Positions 1 to 11,400 of a DNA stretch of 64,000 nucleotides are shown here, in pieces; the first letter of the stretch is position 1, and each line of letters starts with the position of its first letter. The stretch is from assembly GCF_049243985.1 (NCBI RefSeq), contig NC_135374.1, positions 57,285,934 through 57,349,933 on the forward strand, written 5' to 3'. The position numbers and the translations under genes were made by a program. The DNA comes from Paroedura picta. Its lineage: Eukaryota > Chordata > Lepidosauria > Squamata > Gekkonidae. Under the pieces are notes generated by a model, which worked only from the letters and a program-made list of their open reading frames with translations, did no database searches and was not told where the DNA came from.

Positions 1-265
1 AACATTCATATGCCTCACTTCAGTTGTGGAGGCGGAGCCAGCCACAAAATGGTGACCGCAGCTTACCTTCAGTCACCCCATGAAGATCTGCATGCTGTGG
101 CGGCATCTGCTGCCAAAGCAATATTTTAAAAAAATATATACAGCCCATCAAATCTTCAAAGGCCAACCAGAATCCTCCCTGGGCTGAAGCCCCACCTGGC
201 CCTGCCCACTTTCTAAAAATTGTTGCCACTCAAAGACACCACTCTGGAGAACCCTGCTTTACAAA
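1..265 (-). mobile_element. hAT-like non-autonomous DNA transposon relic, partial
   Basis: Read on the minus strand, this stretch matches the element at about 51029-51180. Shared phrases include a segment like 'agaaagtgggcagggcca', then a 'gcccag...tctggttggcc' part and an 'aagatctg...tgaaggtaagctg' part. The copy at 51029 begins with the hAT-like end 'caggggtcccca'. The copy here lacks a clear terminus and runs to the window edge. It has no coding capacity. The family assignment rests on the end sequence of the sister copy only. Confidence 0.5.
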
Positions 266-3200
266 ATTCCTGGTCCCAGTTTCTTGCACACTGAATCAAA
301 TTATTCCAAACATTATTTTAGCAAGGGGGTACTGAGCATAGAGGAAAAAAGGAGCACAATGGGGGGGGGAGAACTTTAAGCTGTGATTTGAAAACACAAC
401 TAAAATGATTTTTGGCTGTTGCCTATAGGAGGTGCTGACTCTCCCCTGGGAAGACTTGACTAGTGTTCATAGAGAGAGTGGAAATATAGCAACAGGATGC
501 ACGGAGGGGGAGGGAGGCAGACAACCATGCTGCCACTGGGGAAGGGAAAAGCCCCAGTCATGGAGGAAAACAAGCCCAAGTCATATGGAGGAAACCACAC
601 CCTCTGGAGCTAGAAGGGAGGAGGGAGAGGGAGAGGGAGAGAGAGAGAGACCCAGGTGCCTGAGCCATTTTACAGGAGGCTAAAAGGGACAGCCTGAGCT
701 GTGACCCTGTGGAAACACCCAAGGACTTGATAGCAGTATGGTGGAGCAAAACATGTCTTGTAGTCAGATGCCACCTACTTGGGTCAGTTAGCATGCAGCA
801 GAGGGGAGATGTGATTTCAGCATGTAAGGAAATATTTTATACCTGCTCATGTTTTAGGGGGGAAATGTTTCCATTGCAGAGAGCTTGAATTCCCAAGCAA
901 ATTGCTGAACAAATAAACTGCATTCAACCAAAAGTAGTCCCCCCATAACTGTGCAGCTGGTAAGCCTATTTACATGGAAATCTTTGTCTCACTGTTGTTA
1001 GACTGCTTGTCCTAGACTTTGTTCTTATAGCTAAATGAGAGGTATCACTTGAACTGACTTGCTAAAAAAAAAAGAAAGAGTTTATACAGATTGTCAGTGT
1101 CTATCCTTAATTGTTCACTCATAGTAGCAATAAACAAATACATTTTCTTTACAATTGCCCCATGAATTCCATGAGTGCTAGAGTTTTCATGAAAGTACCA
1201 TTGTTTTCTTTTTCATTTTTCAGATCAGTTTGGGACTTTGTACTTTTCAGTTTGGGACTTTGTACTTTTTTCTGTGAATGCTTAACTACCTTTAACATAA
1301 TCTACTTGAGAGGTTTTCTTAATTCAAACTTAGTCCTCCCCTCCCATTGTGATTTTAAATTTGTGTTATTTTTTAATGTATACTATATGTTGTAAGCTGC
1401 CTAAAACTCCATGAGAAAAAAAGGTAGCTAACAGTTCAACAGGCAGTGTCTGTTATCATCAAAATACTGTATGTAGGTTCCATTACTGATCCAGTGCCAT
1501 CGGCTTCCTTGTAATAAGCCCTTCTTCAAACACATGCTGGCAAGAAGCTGCTAGCCACATCTTGAATGAAATTCTTGAATTTAGTGCCTGTTATCTCTCC
1601 ATAGGAGTGAGTCCAACTATGTTCCTTTTGTTGACATTTTTGTGCTCTTCTCATTAAAGAGCAACGCTTATGTATATGCACAATAGAATTTTATATGTAT
1701 TTGTTTGGTATCTTCATCAGGCACATATTTCTAACAAAATTCCTAAATAGCTGGTACATGAAACAATATATATCATATCAAAACAACAAAGCTGTGGCAA
1801 CTTACCATTCAGCAATATGAACATTAATGTAGAGCTCATTCCATAGCAGCCCCAAGTCCTGCTATATAGCAAGAAAGCTCTTAGGTAACAGACATACAAA
1901 CATGTATTTAAAAGAGACAAAATGTAATTCTCAAGATAATCCTGTAATGACTTGATATATTACTAGTTTTTTTTCTTTTTGACTTCCAAATATATCAGAG
2001 CTAAACCCATGTGTCTTTAACCTTGTTTTTGCTGTCATGATTTTCAGATATAACAAGCTAAATCCAAAGAGTTATTTAGACCCAATCATGATAGTGTTGT
2101 CAATTTATTTATCTAAGATACCTCAAATTTCAACAAACAATTCTGAACATTTGTATATGTGAATTCTTTTGCAGTGTATTTGCAAATTATATCCTTTGGA
2201 GAATGATTCCTTTCATTATAATGCTTCCAATTTTTCATTTCAAATTTGTGTTCTCATAGTTCTAGTGTTAAGTCTTAATTCTCATTGTTCTAGTGTTTTT
2301 TCCCCTACATATTCCAGTTTGCATGGACCTAATAGTAAATACACAATTTTTTGGAGTTACAATTAGACAAACTCATAGATTTTCTCACAAATGATGATTT
2401 GGCATAATATAGATCCTGGCCCTCAAATTACAAATTGAACAATTGCCATATGTGTAATTTCCAGTTGTTCCATCTATTTTCTTAGGATATTTTTTAAAAT
2501 CAGATTTAATAACTATATCCCTTCCAGATTTCATCTTCAAGATCCAAATGTAGGTAATTGCTCACAGCCTGGTATAGACTGTATTAAATGCCAGTGCTTG
2601 TATAAAGCACTGGAAAACATGTGGCAATTGTTCAATTTATATTTAAATAAATTAAATGTTATCACACAGAAGTATTTGAAGATAGTTTACAATGGTTTCT
2701 CCATCTCTCTTCATCTCATGACATTTCCCACAATTCAGATAGAAATAAAATACCAAAGGTATGATTTCCTAAGAGCTTGAGGCAAGCCAGCATGCAAAAG
2801 TAATTACATCATATTAAATATGCTTTCTTTCATAATTGTTCATCTTTTTTATCTGTAACTTACCATGAACACATGCTGAGATACAGACAAGGATTGTCCA
2901 TCATCATGGTCATTTCAGGGTTCATTCTGAAACACCAAGTAATTTATGACTGGCATAAGCTCCAAAAGTTGTTTTATTACCACCCATTCTGAAAATGCAA
3001 TTTATAGTAACAGAATGTCTAGATTTCCAATATCTCTTTCAGATACTAGCTACTCTATCCTGTAGCATAACATTTAAATCTCAATTGATTTTGTAGAAAG
3101 GACATGCCTATCTACATCGTTTTGTCTTAAAAGGAGACATTAACTGAGAAATAGGCACCCTCAGTAGACATGTTACAGAGAGGAAATAATAAATTGTTCT

Positions 3201-3430
3201 AGAGTATGTAAGGGGCACTCATAAAGCATTGAGCTTGCTTCACATTAAAAAAATATTCTGGTGTGGGGTTTTTGGTTGTTTTTTGTAGACTGCAAATTCC
3301 AGCATTTCCACTGCCAGTTCTTGCCCTAGTAAAGGATACCTGTTATATCATCATCATGTTATGTATTTTCCTGTCTACTGTGACGTCATTATGTTGTGCA
3401 TTTTCCTCTCTCCAATGCAGGTATCTCATA
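266..3430. other. Intergenic DNA, no gene seen
   Basis: AT-rich sequence without a convincing coding region on either strand. The open frames are short, with no recognisable protein family and no splice-site-bounded conserved exon. It holds a GA-rich low-complexity tract at about 604-652, a nearby imperfect local duplication at about 545-600, and weak LINE 3'-tail-like wording near 1370-1400 ('gttgtaagctgcc'). Nothing else can be supported. Confidence 0.5.
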
Positions 3431-3434
3431 TACA

Positions 3435-3690
3435 AAGAAGATCTGGTTTTGAAACCCCACTTTACCCTAAGGAGTCTCAATGCAGCTTACAATCACCTAC
3501 CCATCCTCTTCCCACAACTGTTACTTTGTGAGGTAGGTGGGCCTGAAAGAGTTCCGAGAGAACTGTGGTCGGCTTATGGACACCCAGCAGGTTGTATGTA
3601 GAGAAGTGGGGAATCAAATCCACTTCTCCAGATTAGAGTCTGCTGCTCTTAAACACTACATCACTCTGGCACTATACAAAGGGTCTTATC
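3435..3690 (-). mobile_element. tRNA-derived SINE (MIR/CORE-like), minus orientation
   Basis: Read on the minus strand this has a tRNA-like head with a B-box-like 'tggatttgattccccact' at about 3610-3630. A middle part follows ('tgtgaggtaggtgggcc' as seen on the plus strand) and then a LINE-like tail, 'gagactccttagggta' in reverse complement. The same consensus is seen on the plus strand at 9960-10170, where it carries the core phrase 'gggtgaccttgggcca'. The copy is diverged and non-coding. Confidence 0.6.
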
Positions 3691-3699
3691 TTCCATTAA

Positions 3700-5150
3700 A
3701 GAAATCTAAGAGAACTATTCCAAGCAATCCATCATTTCCTTTCTTGTAAAACAGGTTTCTTGTTCCTTTTTTGATTGTAGTTCTTTAAAGGACCTTAATT
3801 CCTTTAACTGTCAAGCCGAAACCAAACAAAAAAAAATCAGAAAGAGATCTGCATAATCCATTCTCTTTCATTTTTCCATCTTCCCTTTAATGTACATTTA
3901 TATAATCTTGTTCGGCTTCAAAGAAAACTGGTTCAGCGTTTTATCAGACATTCAGGGCAAGTCATTTTACTTTTGATTTGTTGTTCAAACAATAGCTTAT
4001 AGCCATGTAGTGGAAGAATTACCCTTATGAAAATGTTTCCAACTGAATAAAAACTCATGGACAACAGGCTTTATTAATACCAAAACAGTTTTCTAGCTCC
4101 TGTTGCATTTCTCTGTGCAACAGGCTTTTCAGTGTGTACTTATAGTTAGGCTTTTTTGCTCCAGTGTACATTACATTGCACTTCCCTATGACGAACCTCA
4201 TTTGCCATGTCTCCATAGATCCCTCTGAAGAGCTCATAGTCAGGCCTGTAACCAGAAATGTTGTGTGGGGGGGTGGGATTATTTTTATTAGCGGGTTCTG
4301 GAGGCACTAAAAGTTACAGCAGCTGCAAGAACAGTTTGCATTTGGGAATGCATTTTTATATGAATAGCACAGCAAGAGACAGAGTTACACAATTTTAAAA
4401 ATATATTTCATAGATTGAGTGCAGAAGAAAGAGAGAATCAGTGGAAATTACCCCCCTCCAATTCTTATGGAAACAGAAGTGTCTTTAATGCTGTGTCCTG
4501 AACCTTTTAAAACCCTCTTTAGGATTCTGCTTTTTAACCTACTGCTCCAATGCAGGGTTGCCAAGTGATGAGGAAAAAACAGTCCAGTCTTCTCTTCTGC
4601 CTTTAACGTTAGTTTGATCTGAAGAAATCTGCAGGTGATGATTCAGAAGGCAGGGGAATACATTTAAAGCTGTAATTCCCATAAATGCCTCAACAACAAG
4701 TTGTTGTTACACCAAAACAGGATAAAGATCTATTTGTATGTACAATATTAGTTGGGTCTGCAACAGGTGATATTATTTAAAAAGTATGAAAAACTTCCAG
4801 TCTCCCTTTCCATGAATTAAACCTCTGTTAAATGGACAGGGCATTAAGAAAGTGGTATGCTTAACTCTGGTACTGGGTCAGTGTCATTGAAGCTGTAATC
4901 TTAGAACTCTTTCCTGGGAGTAAGCTCCATTAAATAAAATTGAACTTACTTCTAATTAGACCTCCGAATATGCATATTTAGCAATGCTGCTTCTATTTAC
5001 TTGCATTGTAGTACAATTGCACAGAATTATTTAGCGTATTCTCACTTCCATACCTACTACTCCCTAAAGCAGAAGCAAAAACTGGCAAAGCCACAGCTGA
5101 TCACATAGCTAAAAAACAAAAGCACAGCCAAGCAATCAAGATAACTCTCT
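3700..5150. other. Intergenic DNA with weak LINE remnant, no gene seen
   Basis: No supported gene. Around 4060-4250 the text resembles the minus-strand 5' or middle part of a CR1/L3-type LINE ('gaacctcatttgccatgt'), but it is too short and worn for a firm call. The rest is unique AT-rich sequence. Confidence 0.35.
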
Positions 5151-5165
5151 GTTCCAGTTGGTGGG

Positions 5166-6739
5166 TATTGAATAGTGGGTTCAATAAGGTGGAGTCGCTC
5201 GTGTGGCAAAACGTCAGCTTTTTATTGATCTTACACAACTGAACTTATATACAGGTCAGAGGTTCCCACCAAAGTATGTGATTGGCCCTAAGCAGAGCCC
5301 TCTGCTTGGGTAATTACAACCACCAATCGCTGGCTGGATCCTGTGACCTAGCCAATAGTAATTATATATATATCCAATGTTAGCACTAGGATCCAAGCTC
5401 CCTATCTCTGCAGCACCATATACACAATATACCTTCCCCCTTAAGTACATTTCCACCAAGTGGCAGATAATGTCCTGCAGGTAGTGGAGCTGTATCTGGA
5501 TCCACTGGGAATGGTGGGGTTGCCGGGGTCAGAGTGGCAGTCTCAGGCATTGCAGCTTGCTCTGCCGGTTCTGGGATATCCACACTTGGGGCAAAGCTGT
5601 TGCAGCTCTGGAGTCACTGGCTCCGGGACCTCTGATTCCAGGGCTGCTACAGTTGCTGGGCTAGAGTCCTTTGTGGCTGGCACGTGTTGCTGCATCTTGT
5701 TTACATACTAACGTAAGGTGCAGCTGTCCAGAAACAGCTCTTGATGAGATACGGGATCTGTGGCCCAGGTGACTACTGGTGGAACCCAGTTGGGACTGCT
5801 TGCATAGTTGCAGACGTAGACTGGGTATTCAGGAGCAAAGGAATGGAGCACCATGTCCTCCACCTGACATGGTGGATGATATGATGTGAAATCAGGGTGG
5901 ATCCAATCCAAGGTTGTTGCAAGCCACTGGCCCATTAGCTATTCAGCTGGTTGCAGAGCTGGATGTGACGTGATGCTGGAGCAGGAAGTCTGCTAATCTC
6001 CATGACCATTTGCCCTGGATAACTGGTCAATGCTTCCTAGTAGTCCGGACCATCCTCTCAGCCTGGCTGTTGGTGAATGGATGCTGATGTGATGTGCCAG
6101 ATCAGGTTACAGTTCATGAATTCTTAGAGTTCTGATGACCTGAATTGGGCCCCGTTGTCTGACACAATGGTGTCTGGCATCCCGTGGGTTGCAGAGAGTC
6201 TGTTGAGGGCCTCAATGGTGATCCATGAGGACATTGTGGAGACAGACACCACCTCTAGCCCCTTGGAGTATGAGTCTACAATGACAAGGAATGACTGTCC
6301 CTGGAACAGATATAAAGTCAATATAGTTCCTTGACCACATCGTTTCCCAAGGCCGCACAGGAGATTGGGGGATCTTGAGCCTATTTGCAGCATACAGCCT
6401 AGTCCTCAGTTTCTTTGTCTATGCCTGGCCATCAGACTTAGCAGCGTGCTTCATATGCATGATGCCTGGGTGGCACTAATGCAGTACCTCCAGCACTGCT
6501 TTGTGGGGATAATGACCCGGTTACCCACAGCAGGTGGCCTTTGTGGACTGACAGCTTGTTTTGCTGGTACATGAAGGGCATGAAAATAGAGTCTGGGCAC
6601 GGTGCAATCTTAGGCTGAGAATGCAGCAATGCAGTTTGGGTGGTGAGCTGTTGTTTTAGTTCAGTTGTGTGTGATCAATAAAGAACTGATGTTTTGACAC
6701 ATGAGCAATTCCTTACCTTATTGAACCCACTATTCAATA
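5166..6739 (-). mobile_element. Ty3/Gypsy LTR retrotransposon fossil, broken
   Basis: A broken LTR-retrotransposon copy read on the minus strand. Recognisable parts are an integrase zinc-finger/core region (about 6630-6120) and an integrase C-terminal region (about 5940-5710), followed by an LTR at about 5166-5440 with an AATAAA-type signal. Capsid, protease and reverse transcriptase are not present. At the right end, about 6645-6739, lies a piece of the same LTR in the opposite orientation, so the fossil is bounded by inverted rather than direct LTR sequence. The two LTR pieces differ by roughly a fifth over the compared stretch, suggesting an old insertion or two separate copies. Coding parts carry many breaks. 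It lies in the region upstream of SOD1. Confidence 0.7.
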
Positions 6740-7004
6740 TTGGAATCCTCAGAGGCCAGAAATCTTGACAAAACAAGGATAATTATAATCAGTCTATGTC
6801 TTCTTAGCCTATGGTTCATGGTATATGTTGAGTAAGCTAATACAGAGTTCAATATTTGGTAAAATAATTATGGGATTACACAATTGCTGGGAGTGGATTG
6901 AGCAGCACATCAGTAAACAGGGATTGAGTTACACATTAAGCATGTGCTGATGCAATCACATAGCTGCACTGCCATATGAACAGTGTGGATCCATTCAACT
7001 GTTT

Positions 7005-7135
7005 TTTGTACTCCACTTTTTACTACTTGAAGGAGTCTCAAAACAGCTTACAATTACCTATCCTTCTTTTCCTCACAACTGACACCCTGTGAGATAGGTG
7101 AGGCTGAGAGAGCTCTGCAGTAAGATAGTCATATT
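7005..7135 (-). mobile_element. tRNA-derived SINE, 3' half
   Basis: This matches the tail half of the SINE at 3435-3690. Shared wording includes 'ggagtctcaaaacagcttac' and 'tgtgagataggtgaggctga' as read on the plus strand. The tRNA-like head is missing. No coding content. Confidence 0.5.
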
Positions 7136-7484
7136 AATTGACCTATATCTAAAACAAGACTGAGATTCTAACATTGTTTACAATGCTTTGGAACTACTGA
7201 TTTTGCCTCAGTTCCCTGCATTTAGCTGTGCACTACTAAAACATCCATTTTCTCTGGTATATGTTAAATGTGCATGTCAATATTTTTCAGATTCTCAACC
7301 TGCAGAGACTGCTTCTGTTTATACTGACTGCTGCACAAGTGAAACGTTCTCCTAGCACGCAGTAGCATATGTGCCTTGAGTCATTATTTCATTACCAGAA
7401 AACCAACAGAATAATGGTGAATTTGCAGAAGAGTCCAGACTGATCAGCTCTGGCTTCACAGAATTGCTTAATATGTTATGAAAT

Positions 7485-7620
7485 ACTTCACCAGAAAGTC
7501 TGACGAAGAGTGCTTGCACTCAAAAGCTCATGCCTTGAATAAATCTTTATTGGTCTTAAAGGTGCTACTGGACTCTGCTTCTATTGTGCTGCTTCAGACC
7601 AAACCGGCTACCCATTTGAA
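7485..7620 (+). mobile_element. Half copy of a palindromic repeat family
   Basis: Contains 'aaaagctcatgccttgaata' followed by 'ggtcttaaaggtgctactgg' and 'gctgcttcagacc'. The same block occurs, as two arms facing each other, at 24160-24405. Here only one arm is present. The superfamily is unknown to me. Confidence 0.5.
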
Positions 7621-8166
7621 ATCACCAGAATGATATTTCATACATGCAACTTATATGCAGATACTTCTATGAATATTCTATCAGAAACTGAGGAATTTCA
7701 AACAGCAGCAACACAGATAGGTAAACGACACAGTGTAATATACACACTTGCTATTGACATCATGGATTTGCTGGAGGAACTGCCTAACATCTGAAGCAGC
7801 CTTCTGCTTCAGTGGGCATGTCTGAAAAATAACAAGTGGAATTGCAAAACATTTGGTGATGTTTGAAATGCATATGGCAATAAGCTACAGGGGTGAAACT
7901 TTCAGGGTAATTTTTGAGCCATGTGCATTTTTAAACTATTTGGAAATAAAACAGTAATGAGCAAAAGATTGTAGTCACCCTATCAAAATAAAAGTTGACA
8001 TGGAGGCATGGGGACTGTAGTCCATGGACCTCTGGAGAGCCACCGTTTGGGCCTCCTCCAAGCCAAACAAGCACTCCACACAAATCCGAGAACGGGAAGC
8101 AGCGTCCCAGGCTCCCACGGGAGAAAGCTCCTACGCTTCTCTGGTTGGATGAAAGCTGCAGATGGG

Positions 8167-8270
8167 ATTGGGCGCACCGTCGCGCGAAGGCGGGCACCGA
8201 AGGCAACTGGCGTTGTGATTGGGAGGAAGCCGACGACTGGAGGCTATAAGAACTTGCTGAAAGGGGGCGG
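8167..8270 (+). promoter_or_regulatory. SOD1 core promoter: CCAAT boxes, TATA-like box, GC box
   Basis: Two inverted CCAAT boxes (ATTGG) lie at 8167-8171 and 8218-8222. A TATA-like 'TATAAG' is at 8245-8250 and a GC box 'gggggcgg' at about 8263-8270. Transcription would be expected to start around 8275, giving a very short 5' UTR before the ATG at 8313. Human SOD1 also has a TATA-like box with CCAAT and GC elements, so the arrangement agrees with the family. The start site is inferred, not seen. Confidence 0.6.
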
Positions 8271-8312
8271 CTGGTAGCGCAAGCGCTCGGACGAAAAGCT
8301 GTCGGCGGAAAT

Positions 8313-8402
8313 ATGGCGTCGAAGAACATGGAGACCAAGAAGGCCGTGTGCGTCCTGGCCGGGGAGACCGATGTCAGAGGCGTCGTTTACTTCGAGCAGC
8401 AG
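8313..8402 (+). CDS. SOD1: SOD1 coding exon 1
   Basis: Encodes 30 residues, [10 protein letters not shown] then [20 protein letters not shown]. Both ATGs (8313, 8328) have a purine at -3 and G at +4. Alignment with the remembered chicken protein (MATLKAVCV) places the ancestral start at the second ATG, so the first would add five residues. The exon ends in phase 0 after CAGCAG, followed by GCAGGG. This is a GC rather than GT donor, as known for human SOD1 intron 1. Confidence 0.93.
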
Positions 8403-11400
8403 GCAGGGCCCTCCCTCCCTCCCTCCCTCCCTCCCGGCGTCAGGCTGCGGGCGCTGCTCGCGCTTTCCTGGCGGGCGGTGCAGGCGCCGTGCTTTGGCGG
8501 CGGCAGCAGCAGGCGGGGGGATCCCTCGTCGGGTGCCGCTCCGGTGGGCCGTGGGGGAAGAGGCGCAGTCCTGGCGTGGGTGGGTGCGAGTCGGCGAGGG
8601 CCCGTTTCCAGCGTGCTTGGCACGGAGCCTGCGCCCGGGGCTCGTCGTGCAAAGAGCGCTGCAAGCGGCCTCGCACGCTCGCGCTCCCCAGGATTGTAAC
8701 GCCGGCGCGCACAATACCGCTGGGTTTGCATGGGTTACCGCGCAATTTAAGCAAGAGGTTGAGCCCGGGCCCAGTCGGGGGGGGGGGGAGGCGTTTGACG
8801 AGTCGCACTTTCAAACTGGGCTTGTGAAGCTCTTGACGCGCCGTTCACGGCGCAGCCAAAACTGGGCGGACAATATTAAAGGCTGGCGGGGGGTGGTGGT
8901 GCCTGGGGAGGCTTTCCCGCGAAATCGGCTTCATCTGGTTCTTCGAGTGCAAGAAACACTCCTTACACGCAGTCTCTTCTGTTTGAAGGCGGTATTATTT
9001 TACAAAATGGATGGATGCAGCCCCCCCCCCGGGGGGTCTACTTCGCCTAGCGAGGTCCTTTAGTATAATGAGGTTCTTGCCCGTTTGGGGCTGCTGGTTT
9101 TCTTTTCCCTGCCCCGGAGCTTGGCTTAAGCGTAGTCGCAAGGTTATCTGGGTGCTTGTTCCAGAGTAGATTAAGGGGCGGTGTGCTGTTAGTTAACCTG
9201 CGCTGTGCGGGAATTGCTGAGTCACAGCTGCTGGAGAGCAACCGAGGGAGGGAGGTAGGCAGGCAGGCAGAATAGGGAGAGAAGCGTGAGTTTTGAGATG
9301 TAATCCATTGGGCAAAGAGTTTTTAGGAGGTGGCGAGATTAACACTCTGTGAAAATGTACACGGTGGAAAGCAGATAGGAGATGCCTATAAGGAGCATTA
9401 CATGTGGTTGCCAGTCATTTTCATTTCTAAACAGGCCATACATGTCAGGTTTATTGACTTGGTGTGTGGTATCTACAGGCCTGCAAATACTCATTTCATA
9501 ACCTGGGCAGGTGTTTATTTTAAATAGTCTTTATTGGGCTGTGTGGGATTTGCTTTGTTACGGTAACTACTTGTAGACTTGGAACAAGACCTGAGGTGCA
9601 GGGACTGGGGAATTCTGCTGACATGGTCTAAGCGGCAGTAAGTTTGAGTGGTTTTTAATTTGATACAATTATTATCTTACCAATACCAGTAAAAATTCCA
9701 GTATTCCATGGATATTAAAGGCATTGTGTTTCTGGGGGCATTTTTAATTAAAATTATTTCTCATCTTCAACTTTTAAAATCTTTATGGCAGGTAAGTTAA
9801 TTTCTGTACTGCAGTAGCTTGTTCTGTTTAGGTCTTAATTCATTGATACAGCTTTTAAGTTAACAGCTCACAAGGAGTACCATGAGTTGCTAACAAACCC
9901 AAATAAGAGATAGCAAGTATTTAGCTTATAAAGTATTTCTTGCACCTTAGTTAGCTCCTGCATGGAGTCAGCTTGGCAAAGTGGGGAAGACCAGTGGCTG
10001 CTAATCTGGTGAATATGGGCTTGATTCCCCACTCTTTTACATGCTGCCAGCTGGGTGACCTTGGGCCAATCAGAGGTCTTTCAGGGCTCTCTCTGCCTCA
10101 CCAATCTCATGGGAAGAGGAAGGGTAGGCAATTTTAAGCTTTGAGATTTCTTCTGGTAGTAAAAAGTACATGTCCAAAAAAACCCACCTCATTTATTTTC
10201 CTCTGTGTTGAGAGCAGGAAGCCCTACAGTTAAAGAGAATATTTACATGACATGCTCATTCAGAATTTTAAACAGATCTAAACTTTAAAGGTCAGTTTCA
10301 GGGCCTGGAAACAGATTGGGAGATAATGTAGGTAGGCCAAGACTGGAGTGATAAGATCCCTCAGATCATAGGGGGTTATGTGGTCTTTTGAGTGTCCCTA
10401 TTTATACTAGCCACTTCATAATAGTGACTTTTGTAAAAACATTGTCACAATTTGATCATCCATATGTAATTTCTTAATACTTTTTAAGTAACTATATACA
10501 GATGGTCAAAGAACTAAGGCTTTTGAACTCTGGTGCTGGAGAAGACTCTTGTGAGTCCCTTGGACTGCAAAGCGAACAAACCGGTCAGTCCTACAGGAGA
10601 TCAGCCCTGACTGCTCCTTAGAAGGCCAGATCCTGAAGATGAAACTCAAATACTTTGGCAACCTCATGAGAAGGAAGGACTCCCTGGAGAAGAGCCTAAT
10701 GCTGGGAGTGATTGAGGACAAAAGAAGGGGACAACAGAGAATGAGGTGGCTGGATGGAGTCACTGAAGCAGTTGGTGCAAACGTAAATGGACTCCGGGGA
10801 ATGGTAGAGGACAGGAAGGCCTGGAGGATCATTGTCCATGGGGTTGACTTGCGATGGGTTGGACACAACTTTGCAACTAACAACAACAACGTGTAATTTC
10901 TTGTATATCTTATTGACTAGCTCAATAAGTAATAGGTCTCCAGTGCCTCTTCACATTAGAGAGGATGGTGGGGGTGAAAGCTGTCTGTTAGCACAACTGT
11001 TACTACAGTTGCAGCAGGGGAGATTGATGTTATGGTGTTTATTTGTCTGGACTAGCCTCCACCATAAGTCTCTTGATATGTGACCATCTTCTGCTGTGTA
11101 ATTTTGTCCCGTGGTTCCATTTCAACACTGCAGTTCAGTATTGTTTTAAACATATCCTCCTAGACTAACTGAGAATATGCAATTCTAGGTTTCCCTGTTA
11201 AGGCACACTCACTGTCTTCTAAGTAGTAACGGTGTAGGTACAGATAACATATGACATAGATAACTTATCCTCAAGGCTTTTCAGAATATATTAAAGGAAC
11301 TTTGCTTGTCCTTGGCATACTACCCAGGTTTCTCAGCTTGCCACAGTAAATATATCTTGCGAAACAAGTTTGTTAGAATAAAAGATAATTTTATAACTGG

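Larger units (their letters stand above)
8090..8900. promoter_or_regulatory. CpG island over SOD1 promoter and exon 1
   Basis: CpG-dense, GC-rich sequence surrounded by AT-rich DNA. It covers the predicted core promoter, exon 1 and the start of intron 1. This is the expected setting for a broadly expressed housekeeping gene such as SOD1. Its borders are judged by eye. Confidence 0.7.

Noticed and set aside
8244-8814. Minus-strand open frames opposite SOD1 exon 1
   Set aside because: They are shadows of GC-rich promoter sequence without similarity to a known protein. A divergent transcript is possible but not a supported gene.
8371-9063. Long plus-strand open frame (230 codons) over the CpG island
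   Set aside because: It overlaps SOD1 exon 1 in another frame and runs through intron 1. The residue content follows the GC-rich sequence, and no domain is visible.
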